A stretch of DNA of 64,000 nucleotides from Laguncularia racemosa (lineage: Eukaryota > Streptophyta > Magnoliopsida > Myrtales > Combretaceae). Both the position numbers and the translations under genes were made by a program. Where the stretch lies: contig JBBMOL010000197.1 in assembly GCA_037954665.1 (NCBI GenBank), positions 620,001-684,000 of the forward strand, written 5' to 3'. The notes under the pieces are model-generated. The model was not told the origin of the DNA and ran no database searches. It saw nothing but the letters and a program-made list of their open reading frames with translations. Shown here piece by piece: positions 58,531-64,000 of this stretch; within the stretch, counting starts at the first letter, position 1, and each line of letters opens with the position of its first letter.

Positions 58531-60047
58531 AACAATTCCCTAAGAATAACAATACCTATTATTTCCTAAATACGTCTAACTTGCTTAGTTCCACTTGTAT
58601 GCAAGATGACATCTACACAAACCTAGTTTAGCAGCATCTCATTCATGGCAATAAATAGGATCTAGATAAATTCAAGCAATTTGAATGCCTTAATTTTAAT
58701 GGTTGCCCCCAGACTAGCAAAAGAGAAGTGCAACAAGCCAACAAAGTTAAACAAAAGTACTTCATAGGAGTCAACCCAAGCTTTAATTAGCTTAGTATAG
58801 TTTCTTGATTTCATTCAAAAAAAACAAAAAAAGCAAGCCAATTTTTTTTTTTTTGTGAGCTTAACACGATCACCAAACACAGTCATGTCAAGGCTGTGTT
58901 GAAGATAAAGACGTTCTCTGGATGTAACATAACCATTAGACATGAGCATGCTAAAGTCATGTCAAGACAATTTTTCAAAAATAATTTTTTTTTAAGTTAC
59001 ATGACTTTTTGACATAGTCATATTTAGGTCGTGTCTAATGGGGTCTTGAATTTAATTCTTTATGAAAGATACACAATCTATTAACATGGTCATGTCAAGA
59101 TCATGTCAAAGCATCTGAAGAATGTTAATTATTTATGAGAGTGACACGACCTTTAGACATGTACATGTCTAAATTCGTGTTAGGTGTACTTTGTTTTAAT
59201 CATTTACAAGAGATACATGGTTGCATCTTGGTTGTGTTGACCCTGAATCATCTATTTTAATTTTTTGGGCACACGAGCTAGACATGCTCGTGTCACTCTT
59301 TATATAAAAGGGATAGACATGCACATAGACATTACCTCCACACATCATTAACACAACTCCTCTCTCTTTATATACGAGCACGTCAAACACAAACATGCAC
59401 GTTACAATTCATACCTTGCACTCAAAATTTTGTTGGATTTTTCACCAATTTCTTGCTTCCACAAGGTACTTCTCTTGATACTCAATACTTAGATGCTTTT
59501 GTTTTCCCTTTTTTTACCTGTTTTCAAACTAACATTGAATTAGGTTTTAAGGCTTAGTTGTTCTTCGATATTTTTGGAAACATTGGTTGGTTTAGGTAGC
59601 TTTTCTTTATAAAAATCAAGTAGAAATCTTTAATAGCATGTATAAGAAGTTCAAAATCACAAAATACCTCTATTTAAATTTCGCAACTAGACACAAGGTA
59701 GACATGATCATGTCTATCCCAATAAAGGTTATGTTCTTCACTGTGTTTACAATTATTCAACGATTATATTGTTTTTATGTACTTTCCCTACATATAAGCT
59801 TAATGAACAGTATATGGTCACATTTAGGAAGATCTAGTATTTAGATTCTTATAATCAAGATAGTAATTCTACTAAATTTTAAAATGAACCTAGATCGAAT
59901 CATTTGACACTGTTAACATTAGGTAATTGAATTATATTCATAAGTCTATTTCCTTATTTATCTAGTGGTACGTCTATATTATGATTACATATTCTAAATC
60001 AAAAGTGCACCTACCTATGCTAACGTAATTTTTCTCTTTTCAAACAA
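58531..60047. other. Spacer replacing pol, with palindromes and a TATA box
   Basis: Where RT to integrase should lie there is about 300 bp of unclear remnant. A tract (58860-59295) of ACACG/CATGTC-type near-palindromes follows, then TATATAAA at 59301-59308 and AT-rich DNA up to the downstream ORF. Confidence 0.55.
59271..59308 (+). promoter_or_regulatory. Perfect hairpin followed by TATA box
   Basis: ACACGAGC-N7-GCTCGTGT (59271-59293) is a perfect 8-bp inverted repeat. TATATAAA begins 8 nt later. It lies about 740 nt upstream of the additional ORF and could be its promoter, by inference only. Confidence 0.45.
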
Positions 60048-61377
60048 ATAGCACCTAAACAGAATAGGGCTAAACAATTGGTTTAGCACAAAAATCATCT
60101 AGGTGCATCTACTTCTTCAGCTAGAACTTCAATGTCAACTACTCCAATGACCTTACCATCACCACCAAATCATCCCATGCTAAAGTTTATTGAGACAACT
60201 CATTTAGATAAATATAAAATATTGAAGAAAGAGACATTTAGCTAGACACTCTGCCTCAACCGAGATGTTATCTAGAGGCTTCAAATGGAAGATGAGATCA
60301 GAGGCCTGGTAGGAGTCAAAGCCTACAAGAGGTTATTTTCTTTTAGGGCCCCAATTTATAGAGAGTTGACCCTAGAATTCTTGACGACTTATAAATCGGA
60401 TCACGAAAGCATGTTTTAGAGGATTATGAACTATTTGAACTTCAAAATCAAAAGCCAACCTTATTGGATTTCCATAACCAAGTTTGGTACGTATTTGGGT
60501 TTATATGACAATAATTACATTAACTTTGAAGATTTGCAACTTTATTGTACCAATTGCCAAGAGGGGTTCCTTACTGGTCGTAGTAGGGTAGGATAAGCAA
60601 TCAAGACACTTATAATCCTAAGGCTTCCCACCTCCATAACCCTGTCCACTAAGTAATTTACTTACTACTATCTCATACTATTAGTGGAAGTGTAAGAGTA
60701 CAGAAGTAGTGTCTACCTATGATATTCTCTATCTTTATAGTATGATTAAGAGGTACCCGGTGAATCTAGCTATTCTTTTGGCATTCATTATACATCACTA
60801 GGTCATAGATTCTAAGGTAGGGAACATCTGTTATGAACCATATATTACTATCTTAGTGAGAGTAATGGAAACTTTAAACAACCCCTCTCTTATGAACTCT
60901 CTCAAGGAAGTAATTCCTACCAAATTGAATTCCTTTAGACAGATGCATTTACTTCCTAAAATAGAGGAACAACAAGGAGCAAGGTCAAGCTAATTAGCTA
61001 ATGCTAGTAGAGGGTCAAGATCTCCATGGGAGAGATTTAAACGTAAAGTGGATAAACTGATCAAGAAGTTTGTGAAAGTATTAGATCTGCTACACCGTTA
61101 TCATACGGACCTTGCAAGAGGTTTTAGAAGACAAAATAAGTTGGAAAAGTTTGCTCGCAACATGGCCACATGATTTAATATTGACTTTATAGTTAACATG
61201 AATACAAGTGAGCAAATCCCAAGGTTGTATGATGACGAAAGTGGGAAAATAGAGGAGGAAGAAGAAGAAGAGGGAGATAGAGAAAGTGAGGAGGTGGAAA
61301 TGATAAACTTTGAAGAAGAAGAGGAAGAGGAAGAGGAAGATGAAGAAGAAGATGAGGAGGACTCCGATTGTGATTAA
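60048..61377 (+). pseudogene. Additional ORF of the Tat-like element, acidic tail
   Basis: A decayed reading frame of about 440 codons starts at ATA-GCA-CCT-AAA (60048), where ATG has probably become ATA. It reads basic and Ser/Thr-rich at first, then LKFIETTHLDKYKILKKETF, RGLVGVKAYKRLFSFRAPIY, then WISITKFGTYLGLYDNNYIN. It ends with a run of Glu/Asp (61237-61374) and SDCD before TAA. Stops are scattered in the middle. Tat and Athila elements often carry an extra ORF outside gag-pol whose product has no proven function. The family resemblance is from general recognition and the assignment is an inference. Confidence 0.6.
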
Positions 61378-62883
61378 ATTGACTAATTTCTTTTATCTAT
61401 ATTTTTTTGTAATGTAACTAACAAGACTAATGTGGCTTGTTAAATCAGACTATACTCTTTTAACTATTATTTTAGATTTCTATTCCTCTTTCATTTTTTT
61501 TTTTAGCTTTTACATGTTTAGTGCGTTCAAGATCAACTATATTACAGGTTAAGCTTGTTTTGGAATGGAACAAACGCCATATTTAGTAGAGTATAAGTTC
61601 TTTTCCCTACTACCTTCCTTAATTTTTTGTTTTCTTTGATTCTTATTTTGCTAGTTTTTCTTTCTGTTTGTACATTGAGGTCAATGTATGGTTCTAAGTG
61701 TAGGGAAGGGGGTTATAAAATTTGTGGTTATTTAAGAAATCAATTTTTTTATTTAATATGGAAATCATTAAATTAACTTACAATTTAATATAAGATACCT
61801 CTTTGATAGTATTGAATACTTAATCAATAAGTGCTTTAATGATACCTTACTTAAATTGAACAATAAAACCCTTGTACAGTAAAGTTACTTATTATTTAGC
61901 TGTGGATTTTAAGATTTAGAATTAGAATAACATCACTAGTTAATGATTAGTCATAAATGTCTTTTAGACTTACTTTGATGTATACTTTCTCCCTTGGATA
62001 TTTGTAGAGCTCTATAACCCTTATTAAGTAAATAGTTTATACTTATCCTTCAAAAATTTCTTATAAGGTCAATATAGTTGGAGGTGAAATAAATAAAGAG
62101 AATAAATTACTTATATCAAAGTTCAACTATGGGCTTCGTTGGCTTAAGTAGTTAAGCTTGCGGGCTATCTCCTTTGTGTAAAATAACACCTATTAACTTG
62201 AATGATGAGCTCAGGATCATTAGTTGAAAGCTTACTAAAAGGATTAAGAGAAAAGTCCACATGAAGGTTGAATGCAAGCAAATAAGCTCTTTCAAATAAA
62301 GGTAGTGGATGATTAAAAAAGGTATCTTATAACCGAGTAGCCTAAGATCATTTGGTTTAGGACTTACTAATCGATAAAACTACTTTTAAATTGGAAAAAA
62401 GAAAAAAGAACTTCCAATAAAGAAATATACTAGAGGAATGATTAAAGGATGAGTGGATGTACTATCTATTTATTTAGATTATGGTGTTTAGCAAAAATTG
62501 AAGAGGGAGGTATATACATTTTAGTTAAGTCAGTAAAGTTTTTATGCCTTTTCCTTGACTAAGGAAATGATGATTCGAGTTTTAAGTCTTAGAAATTCTT
62601 TGTTAAATGATACGAGTAAATTTTAATTTGCATTGATTAATTATTGAATTTGAGTTATTTGATATCTTTAGAACATTGGCAAATTGGTTAAGTAAGAAGA
62701 ACAAGAGTTATCCTTAATTTTCTTTTGAAATTATAAGTCAATTATGAGTTTGTTTTAGGGTTAAATAGGAATTCTTTAAAATGGTTCTTAAATAGTAATA
62801 AGTTTGATTAAGAATTTCTTGTCCCACCATTTGATTTGATTAATTTTCTTGAGGACAAGCAAATACTTAAGTATGGGGAAGTT

Positions 62884-63524
62884 TGATAGGTGCCTAATTA
62901 AATATGTTTATTAAGTGAGATTTAAAATATTTTTCCCTCATTTTGGTGTGTTTTTGAAGAATTTAAATTGTAATTGAGTGATATTTTGATTTTAAGGCTT
63001 TGATGAATAATTGAATTAAAAAGGAAGAAAATGAATCAAAATTTACTCTATTTGGAGCTGAATAGAAGAAGTTACAAATTTTTGAAAATAGATACAGACA
63101 GTAGACATAACCATGCCAAAATCGTGTTAAAATTGAAGTTTAAAGAAATATAAGTTGAAAGTTACATGGGGGCAAGACATGATCGCATCTATTGATCGTG
63201 TATCTCTTTGAAATAATTATTTTTAAGTATAATTTATATACGACCTTATGACACAACAGTGTCTAAACTGTGTCAACTGCATATTTCAATTTTTTGAAAT
63301 TTTGTTCAACAATTTCAACACGACTTGAAGCATGACTGCATTAGACAACATGTTGGCCTAAAAATAGAGTTTTTGATGTCTACTATATAAAGGAAAAGAG
63401 AGAACTGATCTCATAACTTTTAGAAGACATTTTTTTCTTAGGTTTTAGGATTTTTTTTTGAGAAAATATTCTTTTACTTCAAGAATTAGGGTTTTTCTTT
63501 GATGATGCATGCTTTTTCATCATT
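62884..63524 (+). repeat. 3' LTR of the Tat-like element (left part)
   Basis: It matches 54926-55580 with scattered changes, then is interrupted after TTTTTCATCATT, where the other LTR continues GAATATTTCTATTTT. Confidence 0.85.
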
Positions 63525-64000
63525 AAGGTAGCGTTTGGTTGGCATTGAAATTCGGTAATGGACTGAACAAAATTTTTTGTCCCTCGTTTGGTTGCCACAC
63601 ATGAAAGAAGTACTGGACTAAAGACCAATTACGTACTGGACAAAATCAGAAATTTTAGTACCACATGTAATTCGGTACTAAAAATTAGGTACTAGACTAA
63701 ATGTAATTTTTCTGAAATTCCGGATTTGCCCTTCATACTTACCTTGAAAGAAAATAAAAATAGTAAGTATAATAATAAATGATAAAAATGTAAAAATTCA
63801 TTAAAAAAATAATAAAAATATTAGAAAAAATAAAAATAAAGATTTAGATTTTGAAATAGGATAGATAAAAATCTAGGAGAAAATTTTTCAATAAAAATTT
63901 AATAAAAATTATGAAAATTAATAAAAGTTAATAAAAATTATAAAAATCATAATAAATTAAGTAAAAAAGCAATAAAAATTTATAATAGTATAAATGAGTT
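63525..64000. mobile_element. Left end of a DNA transposon or MITE nested in the LTR
   Basis: The inserted sequence begins TAAGGTAGCGTTTGGTTGG, resembling the GTTTGGTT-bearing inverted termini of PIF/Harbinger-type (Tourist-like) MITEs. A second CTCGTTTGGTTGCCA follows 45 bp inside, along with repeated GTACT/GGACTAAA words. From 63730 it becomes AATAAAAATT-rich. The right terminus and target-site duplication lie beyond the window, so the superfamily is uncertain. Confidence 0.55.

Larger units (their letters stand above)
54926..64000 (+). mobile_element. Tat/Athila-like LTR element lacking RT and integrase
   Basis: The 5' LTR (54926-56307) and the start of the 3' LTR (62884 onward) match over about 600 bp, both opening TGATAGGTGC. 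A PBS follows the 5' LTR at 56314, and a purine-rich TATGGGGAAGTT (62874-62883) precedes the 3' LTR. Inside are gag, protease and a long downstream ORF with an acidic tail, but no RT, RNase H or integrase. The 3' LTR is interrupted near 63525 by another element, and the window ends before the LTR resumes. CTTAG at 54921-54925 would be the left target-site copy. The right one is not visible. Confidence 0.8.

Overview
The window looks like a transposon-rich, AT-rich stretch of nuclear DNA from a eudicot plant. The evidence is spliced genes with GT..AG introns, Ty3/Gypsy retroelements of plant lineages (chromodomain type and Tat/Athila type), R2R3-MYB exons carrying the ANDV motif, and a plant-type U11-48K gene. 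I cannot name the species.

Left part (1-14 kb). It opens in a truncated LTR (to 1516) that abuts the last exon of a subgroup-6-like (anthocyanin-type) R2R3-MYB relic (1684-2169). Repeated MYB flanks follow, split by a decayed Tat-type integrase on the minus strand (about 4.1-5.1 kb) and a 0.66 kb foldback element (5369-6029). A second MYB copy keeps all three exons (7977-11085) but is broken. A pol-less Gypsy remnant with a protease, four 26-residue repeats and an LTR occupies 11.8-14.1 kb.

Middle part (14-38 kb). Low-complexity DNA and a probable solo LTR (17513-18802) precede a full-length but dead chromovirus on the minus strand (19784-28468, LTRs about 2 kb, 5-bp duplication TAATT). A second member of the same family lies on the plus strand (about 29699-38116). 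Both have tRNA-iMet primer sites and readable gag, protease, RT, RNase H, integrase and chromodomain-like tail segments with many stops and frameshifts.

Genic island (40-50.3 kb). Two intact-looking genes lie tail to tail: a single-NOI-domain RIN4-like protein (41595-44025, plus strand, 198 aa) and the minor-spliceosome protein U11-48K (50257-46477, minus strand, 741 aa). Downstream of the U11-48K stop, on the minus strand, sits a tandem pair of U12-type 5' splice-site octamers (46012-46031). A candidate 3' splice site lies 38 nt upstream of the pair. This matches the U11-binding splicing enhancer (USSE) through which the U11 snRNP regulates this gene. It is the most interesting signal in the window.

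Right part (50.3-64 kb). A degenerate satellite-like tract, a DC1-domain pseudogene (about 52.3-52.9 kb, minus strand) and an LTR fragment are followed by a Tat/Athila-like element (from 54926). That element has gag, a protease with an altered active site and a downstream ORF with an acidic tail, but no RT or integrase. Its 3' LTR is interrupted by another element that runs off the window end. No rRNA, tRNA or CRISPR array was recognised. All positions and splice junctions were read by eye, and homology calls rest on motif recognition, not database searches.
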